Part shown: positions 1 to 6,141 of the stretch, in pieces | Layout of the letters: each line of letters begins with the position of its first letter | How positions within the stretch are numbered: position 1 is the stretch's first letter | Source: an uncultured Cytophagaceae bacterium | GTDB taxonomy: Bacteria > Bacteroidota > Bacteroidia > Cytophagales > Spirosomataceae | Direction: 5' to 3' | NCBI GenBank assembly: GCA_903837305.1 | Contig: CAILUB010000006.1 | Location: 1 to 10,532, forward strand | Length of the DNA: 10,532 nucleotides | Program-made: the position numbers and the translations under genes | Notes under the pieces: model-generated | Told to the model about the DNA's origin: nothing | Seen by the model: the letters and a program-made list of their open reading frames with translations, nothing else | The model's database searches: none

Positions 1-83
1 ATAGCCGCGATGAGGTGATTTACGGGAAAGATAAATTAGTTGAAAAAATGGACCAACGCTATTTGCGTGAGGGCTGGAAATAA
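1..83 (+). CDS. nuoI: NADH-quinone oxidoreductase subunit I, C-terminal end (partial)
   Basis: Only the last 26 codons are in the window; the reading frame is open from position 3 to a TAA at 81-83. The tail contains VIYGKDKLV and ends REGWK. A charged tail with an 'IYGK/DKxKL' stretch is what I expect of the C-terminus of NuoI, the ferredoxin-like subunit of complex I that carries two 4Fe-4S clusters. The cluster-binding cysteines lie upstream and cannot be seen. The assignment rests mainly on position: nuoJ starts 6 bp downstream on the same strand, and nuoI normally precedes nuoJ. The tail alone would not identify the gene. Confidence 0.6.
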   Translation, partial: SRDEVIYGKDKLVEKMDQRYLREGWK

Positions 84-89
84 ATTCTT

Positions 90-605
90 ATGGAGATTTC
101 TAATATTTGGTATTTTCTTTCAGGTTTAACGTTGCTTAGCGCCCTCATGGTCGTTTTAGCGAAGAACCCGATTCACTCAGTCTTGTACTTAGTGTTCACT
201 TTCTTCTGCATCTCAGGTCACTACGTACTGTTAAATGCCCAGTTCTTGATGGCAGTAAACATCATCGTTTACGCTGGAGCCATCATGGTTTTATTCCTCT
301 TCGTGATCATGATGTTTGATCTGCGCAAAAACCAACCGGAATCTAAATCCAACCTAACGAAGCTGGCTGGCTCTGTAGTGGCAGGCTCCTTATTAGTGGT
401 TTTAATTGCTTTAGTGCGTCAAAACAATATGGTTCCGCCTCGTGCAACAGGATTTGTTTCCCAAACAGGTATGGTGGAAACCTTGGGTAAAGTCTTATAT
501 TCCGAATACTTATTGCCTTTCGAGCTGGTGTCTATCTTGTTCTTTGTGGCGATGGTGGGTGCGGTGTTATTGGGTAAGAGGGAGGCCGGTGAAAGGAATT
601 TTTAA
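90..605 (+). CDS. nuoJ: NADH-quinone oxidoreductase subunit J (complex I membrane subunit)
   Basis: NuoJ is a membrane-arm subunit of complex I, which couples NADH oxidation by quinone to ion translocation across the inner membrane. The 171-residue protein has about five hydrophobic segments (roughly residues 5-24, 28-48, 53-76, 92-110 and 140-162). The third carries the family's hallmark, VNIIVYAGAIMVLFLF (residues 57-72), with the conserved Tyr and Gly of the helix that contains the pi-bulge in solved complex I structures. Length is normal for Bacteroidota NuoJ. The gene starts 6 bp after the nuoI stop, so the two are co-transcribed. It is the last gene of the operon here: nuoK, which usually follows directly, is absent, and a hairpin and a strong terminator come next. 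Confidence 0.95.
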   Translation: MEISNIWYFLSGLTLLSALMVVLAKNPIHSVLYLVFTFFCISGHYVLLNAQFLMAVNIIVYAGAIMVLFLFVIMMFDLRKNQPESKSNLTKLAGSVVAGSLLVVLIALVRQNNMVPPRATGFVSQTGMVETLGKVLYSEYLLPFELVSILFFVAMVGAVLLGKREAGERNF

Positions 606-653
606 TTTTGTCATTCCAAAATGCGCTACGCGATATTTTCTGAATGACAAAAT
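605..653. repeat. 49-bp hairpin with CGCTACGCG head (REP-like)
   Basis: A perfect 12-bp inverted repeat (attttgtcattc at 605-616, gaatgacaaaat at 642-653) begins on the last base of the nuoJ stop codon. The 25-bp interior folds further: aaaa (618-621) can pair with tttt (636-639), and the centre holds CGC-TAC-GCG (624-632). The shape, a long stem closing on a GC-rich mini-palindrome just past a gene end, resembles REP/MITE-type intergenic palindromes. It has no T-run after the stem, so it is not itself a good terminator. It could protect the nuo mRNA 3' end. The CGC-N3-GCG core recurs at 764-772 and 871-879. Confidence 0.65.
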
Positions 654-696
654 CAAAAATTCTCTACCTTTTAAAGCACAAAGAATAAAGTTTGTA

Positions 697-730
697 TTAA
701 AAAAGGGAACCTTCGGGTTCCCTTTTTTAA
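697..730. terminator. Bidirectional rho-independent terminator
   Basis: The core is gggaacc-ttcg-ggttccc (705-722), flanked by an A-run (699-704) and a T-run (723-728), so the whole 34 bp is a perfect palindrome around a 4-nt loop with a 15-bp stem. The c(ttcg)g loop is the very stable UUCG tetraloop in the plus-strand transcript. Because the A-run and T-run mirror each other, the element can end transcription both from nuoJ (plus) and from the convergent gene at 858-1535 (minus). Confidence 0.93.
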
Positions 731-759
731 TGATTACAAGCAACACATTTCACATACGT

Positions 760-774
760 ATCCGCGCAGCGGAT
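760..774. repeat. Small palindrome with CGC-GCA-GCG core (REP-like)
   Basis: A perfect 6-bp stem, atccgc (760-765) and gcggat (769-774), encloses the loop gca. Read on the minus strand the core is CGC-TGC-GCG, matching the pattern CGC-TNC-GCG seen also at 624-632 (plus) and 871-879 (minus). The stem bases outside the core differ between copies but stay complementary. Confidence 0.5.
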
Positions 775-780
775 TCCAAC

Positions 781-864
781 TTTATGCTTTTTGCTTTGTT
801 CTTTTTGCTTTAAATCTATACTCTCTACTCTATAATCTATAATCTCTACTCTATTATCTAGTGA
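781..864. repeat. 7-bp periodic tandem array, AT-rich
   Basis: Twelve consecutive 7-bp units can be read without a gap. The first four are of the type tttttgc (781-808), then comes a transitional tttaaat, then six units of the type ctctact or ctataat (816-857), then ctagtga (858-864). Period 7 is exact while the unit drifts along the array. The last unit contains the complement of the TAG stop codon of the minus-strand gene at 858-1535. The array lies between the bidirectional terminator and that gene end. Related units occur at 9271-9368 and, with GC-richer units, inside wecB at 8600-8662. There are no spacers, so this is not a CRISPR. Confidence 0.85.
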
Positions 865-1535
865 GCATTCGCGGAGCGAATGCGTTTGTTAAAAACCCCC
901 ACCTTCACCCCAAGTGTCCCAGCTGCTCTTGACATTCCTGGTGTTTTTTCTTCACCAAAAGCGAAGCGGTAATTAGCCCCACCGAACACTTTCACGTATT
1001 TGAATACATTGACTTCAAGATTAATTCCTGGCTGTACACCCAAAGTGCCATTCTCTCTCCTATCATTTCTATTCATTCTCCTTTTCGTTCCAGGTTGAGG
1101 AACATAAGCAGGATAGGCAATATTATCATTCTTTGGCATTTCTTCTTGTATGCGACCTATCGCTAGAGGAAAGCTTAAATGGAATACTTTGTTTGCCATA
1201 GGCGTTACTTCGATAGTTAAAGCATTGAAGCGTTGACGATCATCTGTACCCATCATCCCATTACGATCATTGTGGCGAGGCATAGAATTGAACGAGGCGA
1301 TACCTAGGGATAATTTGTTGTTTAAATGTAATTGTAAGCCCATCCCACGTTCTGGACCTTCTTTGCCAAAAAGGACTTGAGATTGAAGTGAAATACCGAT
1401 AGATGTTAATTTATGAGGCTTGAAAAGAGTTTTCATCTGAGCGGAGGTATCTTTTCTGATTTTAATTAAGGTTTCTTGGCCAAATGATTGAAAGCCAATG
1501 AACAGCAAGAATATAAGGCGAATGGAATGTTTCAT
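858..1535 (-). CDS. Exported protein, probable small outer-membrane beta-barrel
   Basis: I do not recognise a named family. The 225-residue protein starts with a clear signal peptide (residues 1-19, hydrophobic IRLIFLLFIGF, then SFG before Q20). The rest alternates short amphipathic strands with polar loops (for example LTSIGISLQSQVLFG, MGLQLHLNNKLSLGIASF, INLEVNVFKYVKVFGGANYRFAFG), as expected for a small outer-membrane barrel of about eight strands. Residues 84-101 and 147-162 are loops rich in Met, Arg and Asn. The strand LGVKVGVF ends at F215, a typical barrel-closing C-terminus. The further ten residues, NKRIRSANAH, are largely encoded by a repeat hairpin (865-883), and the stop lies in the first unit of a 7-bp array. 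The gene diverges from the sensor kinase at 1691, so it may be a target of that pair. Confidence 0.8.
   Translation of the reverse strand: MKHSIRLIFLLFIGFQSFGQETLIKIRKDTSAQMKTLFKPHKLTSIGISLQSQVLFGKEGPERGMGLQLHLNNKLSLGIASFNSMPRHNDRNGMMGTDDRQRFNALTIEVTPMANKVFHLSFPLAIGRIQEEMPKNDNIAYPAYVPQPGTKRRMNRNDRRENGTLGVQPGINLEVNVFKYVKVFGGANYRFAFGEEKTPGMSRAAGTLGVKVGVFNKRIRSANAH
865..883. repeat. Perfect 8-bp hairpin with CGC-GGA-GCG core, inside a gene end
   Basis: gcattcgc (865-872) and gcgaatgc (876-883) form a perfect 8-bp stem around the loop gga. Read on the minus strand the core is CGC-TCC-GCG, the third copy of the CGC-TNC-GCG motif in this window. The hairpin lies inside the last codons of the minus-strand gene at 858-1535 and encodes part of its tail, IRSANA. 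Confidence 0.7.
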
Positions 1536-1576
1536 GTCTTTAATTTTTTTTACGAATGTACGAATTATCCCGTTTC

Positions 1577-1607
1577 AATAATGCCATTTAGATACAAAGG
1601 CATTATT
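1577..1607. promoter_or_regulatory. Perfect 9-bp inverted repeat in divergent intergenic region (candidate operator)
   Basis: aataatgcc (1577-1585) and ggcattatt (1599-1607) are exact reverse complements separated by 13 bp, so the half-site centres are 22 bp apart, about two helical turns. The repeat is 42 bp upstream of the minus-strand start at 1535 and 84 bp upstream of the kinase start at 1691. It could be a dimer binding site controlling either or both genes, or a stem-loop in the minus-strand leader. It has no T-run and is not a terminator. Which protein binds it is not known; the LytTR regulator encoded next door is one candidate. Confidence 0.4.
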
Positions 1608-1666
1608 AGAAGATTAAAGGACCTATTCTATCGATGTAGAGTGGAGGAGGATTCCCCTTAATTGGC

Positions 1667-1674
1667 TAGATTTG
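1667..1674 (+). promoter_or_regulatory. Candidate -7 box of the kinase-regulator operon
   Basis: tagatttg matches the Bacteroidota -7 consensus TAnnTTTG and ends 16 bp before the ATG at 1691, implying a very short leader. No TTG is visible at the expected -33 spacing, so the call is tentative. Confidence 0.3.
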
Positions 1675-1690
1675 TAAAAATCATCGTTGT

Positions 1691-2746
1691 ATGTGGCAGG
1701 CAATTAATTATCGGAAAACCAAGCGCACCTTTCAGGTGTTGTTTAACCTGATTCTTTGGGGAATGTGGATTGGTCTACCTTTATTAAGCCCAGTTCATCA
1801 AACGCATGAAGTTGCTCATCCGCATCCTCACGATAATCCGGAATTTTCAGAACATATCTGGTTGGAATTAATGACGGTGATGCCCTTATTCTATGTAATC
1901 ACGTTGGTGCTGATTCCATTTGTATTTAAGAAGAAAGGAATTTGGGTGTTTTTCGCCGTTTTGATAGTCACTAATGTGGGCTTCTTTTTACTACAATCGT
2001 TGTTTCACCATATTTTTTTGGAATTTGAGCATGAACACGGTACCGCTCCGGAGATTTTGGGGGTATTTCCGCTCATCATGGTGTCCGCCATCGCTTCTGC
2101 GTATGGTTTATTGCTAGAGTTTTTAGAACAAGATGCGAATAAGGAAGAACAGAAAAGTGAGCAATTGAAATCTGAATTAGCTTTTTTGCGCTCTCAGATT
2201 AGTCCTCACTTTATCTTTAACATTTTGAATAGTATTGTCTATTTGATACGGACTAAAGCCTCTGAAAAAGCGGAGGATGTAACGATGCGCTTATCCTCAT
2301 TGATGCGCTACATGTTATATGATTCAGACCAAACAATGGTTCCCTTGACGAATGAATTAGCGTATTTGGAGAATTATATTGACCTCCAGAAAATGCGTTT
2401 TGACGGTAATGTTGATTTTAATTTTTTAGTGAAAGGAGATGGTGCTGGGCATATGATTGAGCCCATGTTATTGATCCCTTTTGTAGAAAATGCAGTAAAA
2501 CACGGTGTGGGTATAGTAGATAAACCTTTTATCTATGTGACTCTTGAGACGACAGAACATGGATTATATTTTCTTGTGAAGAATAAAAAGGGGAAAGAGG
2601 AGCAAGTATTTAAGGACCCTAGTTCTGGAATTGGGTTGAAGAATGTCAAACGTCGATTGGAATTATTATACCCTAAAAAACACGTATTAACGATTGAAGA
2701 GGATGAGATAAATTTTTCCGTGGAACTAAACCTAACTTTGAAATAA
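1691..2746 (+). CDS. LytS-type membrane sensor histidine kinase with His-rich periplasmic loops
   Basis: This kinase should phosphorylate the LytTR regulator encoded 1 bp downstream. The 351-residue protein has four predicted membrane helices (about 14-32, 58-79, 84-105 and 123-144), a short charged helix (145-165), then a His_kinase-family catalytic part. The phospho-acceptor motif is SQISPHFIFNILNSI with H173; the N-box is PFVENAVKHG (N267); the glycine-rich ATP lid is SSGIGLKN (311-318). Lys80-82 between helices 2 and 3 place the N-terminus and this loop in the cytoplasm, so residues 33-57 and 106-122 are periplasmic. These loops hold ten histidines (36, 39, 43, 45, 47, 55; 106, 107, 114, 116) plus several acidic residues, which suggests binding of a metal such as Zn, Cu or Ni. 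No other sensor domain is present. Ligand and target genes are unknown. Confidence 0.93.
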   Translation: MWQAINYRKTKRTFQVLFNLILWGMWIGLPLLSPVHQTHEVAHPHPHDNPEFSEHIWLELMTVMPLFYVITLVLIPFVFKKKGIWVFFAVLIVTNVGFFLLQSLFHHIFLEFEHEHGTAPEILGVFPLIMVSAIASAYGLLLEFLEQDANKEEQKSEQLKSELAFLRSQISPHFIFNILNSIVYLIRTKASEKAEDVTMRLSSLMRYMLYDSDQTMVPLTNELAYLENYIDLQKMRFDGNVDFNFLVKGDGAGHMIEPMLLIPFVENAVKHGVGIVDKPFIYVTLETTEHGLYFLVKNKKGKEEQVFKDPSSGIGLKNVKRRLELLYPKKHVLTIEEDEINFSVELNLTLK

Positions 2747-2747
2747 G

Positions 2748-3464
2748 ATGGTAAAAATGAATTGCATTGTCGTGGACGACGAAGTGATGGGCCGTAAATT
2801 ACTAGAAGAAAATGTGAAGCAAATTCCCTTTTTGAATTTAGTTGGTTCTTGTTCTAATGCGTTCGAGGCGATGGAAGTGCTCCAAAAAGAACAGGTCGAT
2901 TTATTGTTCTTAGATATCCAAATGCCAGGCTTATTAGGGACGTCGTTCTTGTCTTCTTTGGCCGTCAAACCGCTCGTCATATTTGTAACTGCTTATGCGA
3001 ATTATGCAGTAGAAAGTTATAATCTAGATGCGGTTGATTATCTAATGAAACCGGTAAGTCTTGATCGTTTCGCGCTAAGTGCAAACAAGGCATATCATAT
3101 TTTTGTAGGTAAAAATGTGGTAGGGAAAGATCCTTTAGAAGATTTCTTTTTTGTGAATGTGGAGTATTCGCTTGTTCGAATTTCAGTACCTACTGTGACC
3201 CACGTGGAAGGATTGAAAGATTATGTGAAGATTTTTGTGGAGGGAGAGCGCTATCCCATTTTGACGAAGCAGACAATGAAAAGTGTCGAGGCAAAAATAA
3301 TGCCTCATGGTTTTATGCGCATTCACAAATCGTTCATTGTGAATCTACAGAAGATCGAAACCATAAAGCAACAGCGAATTAAAATTGGGAATTACGAAAT
3401 AGCGGTTAGCGATTCTCACATCGGAGAATTGATGGAGCGGCTAAACGCTAGTAGGCTAGGTTAA
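2748..3464 (+). CDS. LytTR-family response regulator
   Basis: A two-domain transcription factor of 238 residues. The receiver domain (about 4-118) has the acidic pair D10/D11, phospho-acceptor D56 in LLFLDIQMPG, T81 and K101 in the YLMKP motif. The LytTR DNA-binding domain (about 132-235) shows the family signatures EGLKDYVKIF (154-163) and FMRIHKSFIVNL (189-200). Phosphorylation by the adjacent LytS-type kinase should control DNA binding. The ATG at 2748 lies one base after the kinase stop, so the two genes are translationally coupled; the second Met (residue 4, position 2757) is an alternative start. The 3' end overlaps the convergent TonB receptor gene by 17 bp, and no terminator is visible at that junction. 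Confidence 0.95.
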   Translation: MVKMNCIVVDDEVMGRKLLEENVKQIPFLNLVGSCSNAFEAMEVLQKEQVDLLFLDIQMPGLLGTSFLSSLAVKPLVIFVTAYANYAVESYNLDAVDYLMKPVSLDRFALSANKAYHIFVGKNVVGKDPLEDFFFVNVEYSLVRISVPTVTHVEGLKDYVKIFVEGERYPILTKQTMKSVEAKIMPHGFMRIHKSFIVNLQKIETIKQQRIKIGNYEIAVSDSHIGELMERLNASRLG

Positions 3465-5349
3465 GTTGTAGTCCAATATGAAAGTTTCGGCCGGGAGATG
3501 GATTGTAAAAGCGTCCACCTGTGGCATTTAAATCCGGACCTGATGAGTAGCGCTCATCTCCAAGATTATCAGCAGTGGCCCATAAAGTCCAACGTTTTAT
3601 AGCATAACTTATTTTTGTATTCCAAAGTCGATACGAACCCATTTGCTCCGTATTTGCATCATTCAGGTATTGGTAATCCACAAATTGAAAATTCTGCATC
3701 AGACTCAAACCAGAGGGATGTCGCCAAAGAAGTGTCGTTGCTTGTTGATAAGGAGTTGTTCCCGTTAAGAAATTGCCATTCGCAAATCGAAAATTTTGCC
3801 AAGTATGGGATTGTTCTAAAGTCAATGTCGGATGAATCATCCAGGTGCTGCTAAGTTCCAAACCTTGCTGGGTCGTAGAACCAGCGTTCGTAAAATAGTC
3901 TGATCCATCGGCTGCTCTTCTTATCACGATGGTTTCGTCCAGATTAAATTGATATACACTTACATCCCACGTGAATTTATCGTATTTGCCTCGGTAAGTT
4001 ATTTCGTGGTTCCAGCCTTTTTCAGCCTTTAATGCGGTGTTTATCACGCCTGTGGATGGGCGCATTTCTGAAATGCTGGGAGGCGAATACCCATGGGCTA
4101 CTTTGGCGACAATACTTTGATGCGCCCCTAATTTGCGCAAGACCGCAAGGCGAGGCGAGAAGATGGCTTCGTTCCCGATATACTCCGTCCAATAGCTGCT
4201 CAAGCTACCGGAGAAAGTAAAGAGCCAATTCATTAATCCGGCATATTCATTTTGCAAGAAGAGGCTCCCTTGCTGGACATGGGTATTTTGGGTCAATTGC
4301 AAGGTGTCTTTAACTCCATTTCGATTGCCAAAAGTCGAACTATTCATCTGACCTGCTTGGTATTCAAATCCAAGGTCGCTATTGATAATCCCTTTTCGAT
4401 GAAGCACTCCACGCGTGGAATAATTGGGTTCCTCGCGAATTTCATAGTTCCTAATCGTTGGATTTTCTACCCTATTTACTTGAAGCGATTGGCTGAAATC
4501 CCAGGCCCATTGCGGATTTAGCACCTGAGCAGCACGCGCGCTCACTCCAAAACTTTTGATGTAAAAGGTAGCTCCTTGTTGTTGTGCACTTTTGAAAATA
4601 CCTGCAGCCGGTCTAGCCTGTATAGGATTTGCCAGAAATTGAGCTTTGGTTAAGCCTCCAGGGGTTTGGTAAGCTAAATCTACATAATAGGTGCTCAAAT
4701 CTAGATTTAACTCTTTCGCGAAACTGTGGTGAAATTCATATGAAATCCATTGCTTCTTCATCGCAGACTGTGCTCGATAACCCTCTTGCTGATTAAAGGA
4801 GGCGTATAATCGCAGGTTTTCAGTAGAGACATCCACGGCCGTCTTTATTCCTCCTAAGGTATGGTAAACGGTCTCAGCGCTCAATAAATTTCCTCGTGGG
4901 GCACTTTCAAATAATAAAGCGCCTCCTGTTCCAGCGCCGTAAATGCCGGCTGATGGGCCTTTTGTTACGGTGAGCGAAGAAAATATAGCTGGTTCTAAGA
5001 GTGAAATATAGGTGTTGTTACCTGCGTCAGTAAATGGAATCTGGTTCCAATATACTTTCGTGTTTCTAACCCCAAAAGGGGCCCTTAACGAACTACCTCG
5101 AATAGCTATTCGATAACTACCCGGCGATCTTTCTTCCATTCGCACGCCCGCCATCGAATTGAGTGTAGAAACAAAATGAGTTGAGCTGAGACGCCGAAGA
5201 TCTTTGCTTTGTATAAAGGCATCTGGAGTTAACAAGGGGCTTCGTTTTTGTTCGAAAACATAGACTTTGACTTCTTCTAATATTTTCGTTGTATCAGTTT
5301 GGGCTAAAGTCGGATAACAAAAAAGGAGGATTAGGGCTATTTTCTTCAT
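3448..5349 (-). CDS. TonB-dependent outer-membrane receptor
   Basis: An outer-membrane active transporter, powered by TonB-ExbBD, for a siderophore, cofactor, metal complex or similar ligand. I take the ATG at 5349 (MKKIALILLFCYPTLAQ) because it gives a good signal peptide and directly follows the upstream gene's stop at 5351; the open frame continues upstream to 5430 but would put 27 non-signal residues in front. The 633-residue product has a TonB-box-like EEVKVYVF (25-32), a plug domain (about 40-150: STLNSMAGVRMEERSPGSY, IAIRGSS, VTKGPSAGIYGAGTGGALLFE) and a barrel ending in an aromatic residue (LQLNLAY). It lacks the N-terminal carboxypeptidase-like domain of SusC proteins and no SusD lies nearby, so glycan uptake of that type is unlikely. 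Size and plug resemble FecA/BtuB-like receptors. The ligand cannot be read from the sequence. Confidence 0.92.
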   Translation of the reverse strand: MKKIALILLFCYPTLAQTDTTKILEEVKVYVFEQKRSPLLTPDAFIQSKDLRRLSSTHFVSTLNSMAGVRMEERSPGSYRIAIRGSSLRAPFGVRNTKVYWNQIPFTDAGNNTYISLLEPAIFSSLTVTKGPSAGIYGAGTGGALLFESAPRGNLLSAETVYHTLGGIKTAVDVSTENLRLYASFNQQEGYRAQSAMKKQWISYEFHHSFAKELNLDLSTYYVDLAYQTPGGLTKAQFLANPIQARPAAGIFKSAQQQGATFYIKSFGVSARAAQVLNPQWAWDFSQSLQVNRVENPTIRNYEIREEPNYSTRGVLHRKGIINSDLGFEYQAGQMNSSTFGNRNGVKDTLQLTQNTHVQQGSLFLQNEYAGLMNWLFTFSGSLSSYWTEYIGNEAIFSPRLAVLRKLGAHQSIVAKVAHGYSPPSISEMRPSTGVINTALKAEKGWNHEITYRGKYDKFTWDVSVYQFNLDETIVIRRAADGSDYFTNAGSTTQQGLELSSTWMIHPTLTLEQSHTWQNFRFANGNFLTGTTPYQQATTLLWRHPSGLSLMQNFQFVDYQYLNDANTEQMGSYRLWNTKISYAIKRWTLWATADNLGDERYSSGPDLNATGGRFYNPSPGRNFHIGLQLNLAY

Positions 5350-5350
5350 C

Positions 5351-6121
5351 CTAGAAGAAATAAGTAAGAAGCGTGGAAGGAATGATGGCTTGAGAAGCCT
5401 CGATTGACTTTGATTTAGGATTTTCTGCACTGGCTAAATTGAGGGATTCTAGGTTTAACGTCCATCCATAATTTCCTTTTGAAATTTGAATCTTGGCCTT
5501 GAAATTCAGTGATTTATTAGAAACCAAGGAATGATATGGTATGCCTATATAGCGCCCATACAAAGTTACCTGATCATATAAAGGCTGAAAGACTTGTGCT
5601 TGTAAATGGATGGTTGTTTTACCTGGTTTTACGAAGCCCATCCCAGCACTAATCCCGTGCAAGGAATATTTCTCTTCTTCGATATATTCTGACTTCAAAG
5701 AGCTAATTTTTCTAGCTAAAGATCGGGAATAAAAACTCAAAACAGGGGATAGGTGAATCTGTTTTTTATTCTTGTTTGTATTCCAAATGAAGCCAGCTTC
5801 TGCTTCTGCTCCACGGTATTTTGCCTGCAATTCTTCGTTAGGTTGTATGGGTTGATTGAAATTATTGATTGGAGGTTCGATGAAAGTGTACGTACTTCGG
5901 TCTATCGATGTTCCAGCAATATTTCCCATTGTTTTTAGAGCAATGAATTGTTTGTTATTTTTTTCTGGATTTTGGAATGAAATTTCAGCTGCTAAATCGA
6001 TGGTCATTTGTTGTTCATGCCAAGAAATATAGGATGATCCGATACTTGAATTAAATCGAATTTTTTGGCCAAAACTAAAATAGCTGATCGCAAGAAAAAG
6101 AAGGATTATGCGAAATCTCAT
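5351..6121 (-). CDS. Exported protein of unknown function, probably outer-membrane
   Basis: No family is recognised. The preferred start is the ATG at 6121 (MRFRIILLFLAISYFSFGQ), which gives a standard signal peptide cleaved before or after Q19; starting at 6148 would add nine residues in front. The mature part of about 237 residues has many alternating strands (for example KIRFNSSIGSSYISW, AEISFQNPEK, AEAEAGFIWNTNK, TTIHLQAQVFQP, LNFKAKIQISKGNYGWTLNLESL) and ends in TYFF. This suggests a small outer-membrane barrel or a periplasmic beta protein. It ends one base before the TonB receptor start, so the two are very probably co-translated and may work together. It begins 20 bp after the GT2 stop, so it may be read from the glycan operon or from a weak promoter of its own (6127-6134). 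Confidence 0.75.
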   Translation of the reverse strand: MRFRIILLFLAISYFSFGQKIRFNSSIGSSYISWHEQQMTIDLAAEISFQNPEKNNKQFIALKTMGNIAGTSIDRSTYTFIEPPINNFNQPIQPNEELQAKYRGAEAEAGFIWNTNKNKKQIHLSPVLSFYSRSLARKISSLKSEYIEEEKYSLHGISAGMGFVKPGKTTIHLQAQVFQPLYDQVTLYGRYIGIPYHSLVSNKSLNFKAKIQISKGNYGWTLNLESLNLASAENPKSKSIEASQAIIPSTLLTYFF

Positions 6122-6126
6122 AGGCA

Positions 6127-6134
6127 CAAATATA
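6127..6134 (-). promoter_or_regulatory. Possible -7 box before the exported protein and TonB receptor genes
   Basis: On the minus strand this reads TATATTTG, an exact match to TAnnTTTG. It ends only 5 bp before the ATG at 6121, so a transcript from it would be leaderless or nearly so. No TTG is found at the usual upstream distance. Such an AT-rich 8-mer can occur by chance, so this is a weak call. Confidence 0.2.
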
Positions 6135-6141
6135 GGTGATA

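Noticed and set aside
605..653. The hairpin as the nuo terminator
   Set aside because: It has no T-run after the stem on either strand; the palindrome at 697-730 fits that role much better.
606..857. A decayed nuoK or small gene after nuoJ
   Set aside because: No frame shows a membrane protein like NuoK. The plus-frame open through 442-813 is a shadow of nuoJ continuing into the terminator and repeats.
781..864. The array as a CRISPR
   Set aside because: Units are 7 bp, directly joined and without unique spacers; no cas genes are present.
2732..2980. Minus-strand open frame across the kinase-regulator junction
   Set aside because: Antisense to two well-supported genes, with low-complexity Ser/Lys-rich content.
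3615..4521. Three plus-strand open frames within the TonB receptor gene
   Set aside because: They are antisense to a clearly coding gene and show no motifs or plausible start regions.
5350..5430. Longer N-terminus of the TonB receptor (start at 5430)
   Set aside because: It would place 27 residues before a perfectly good signal peptide and overlap the upstream gene by 80 bp.
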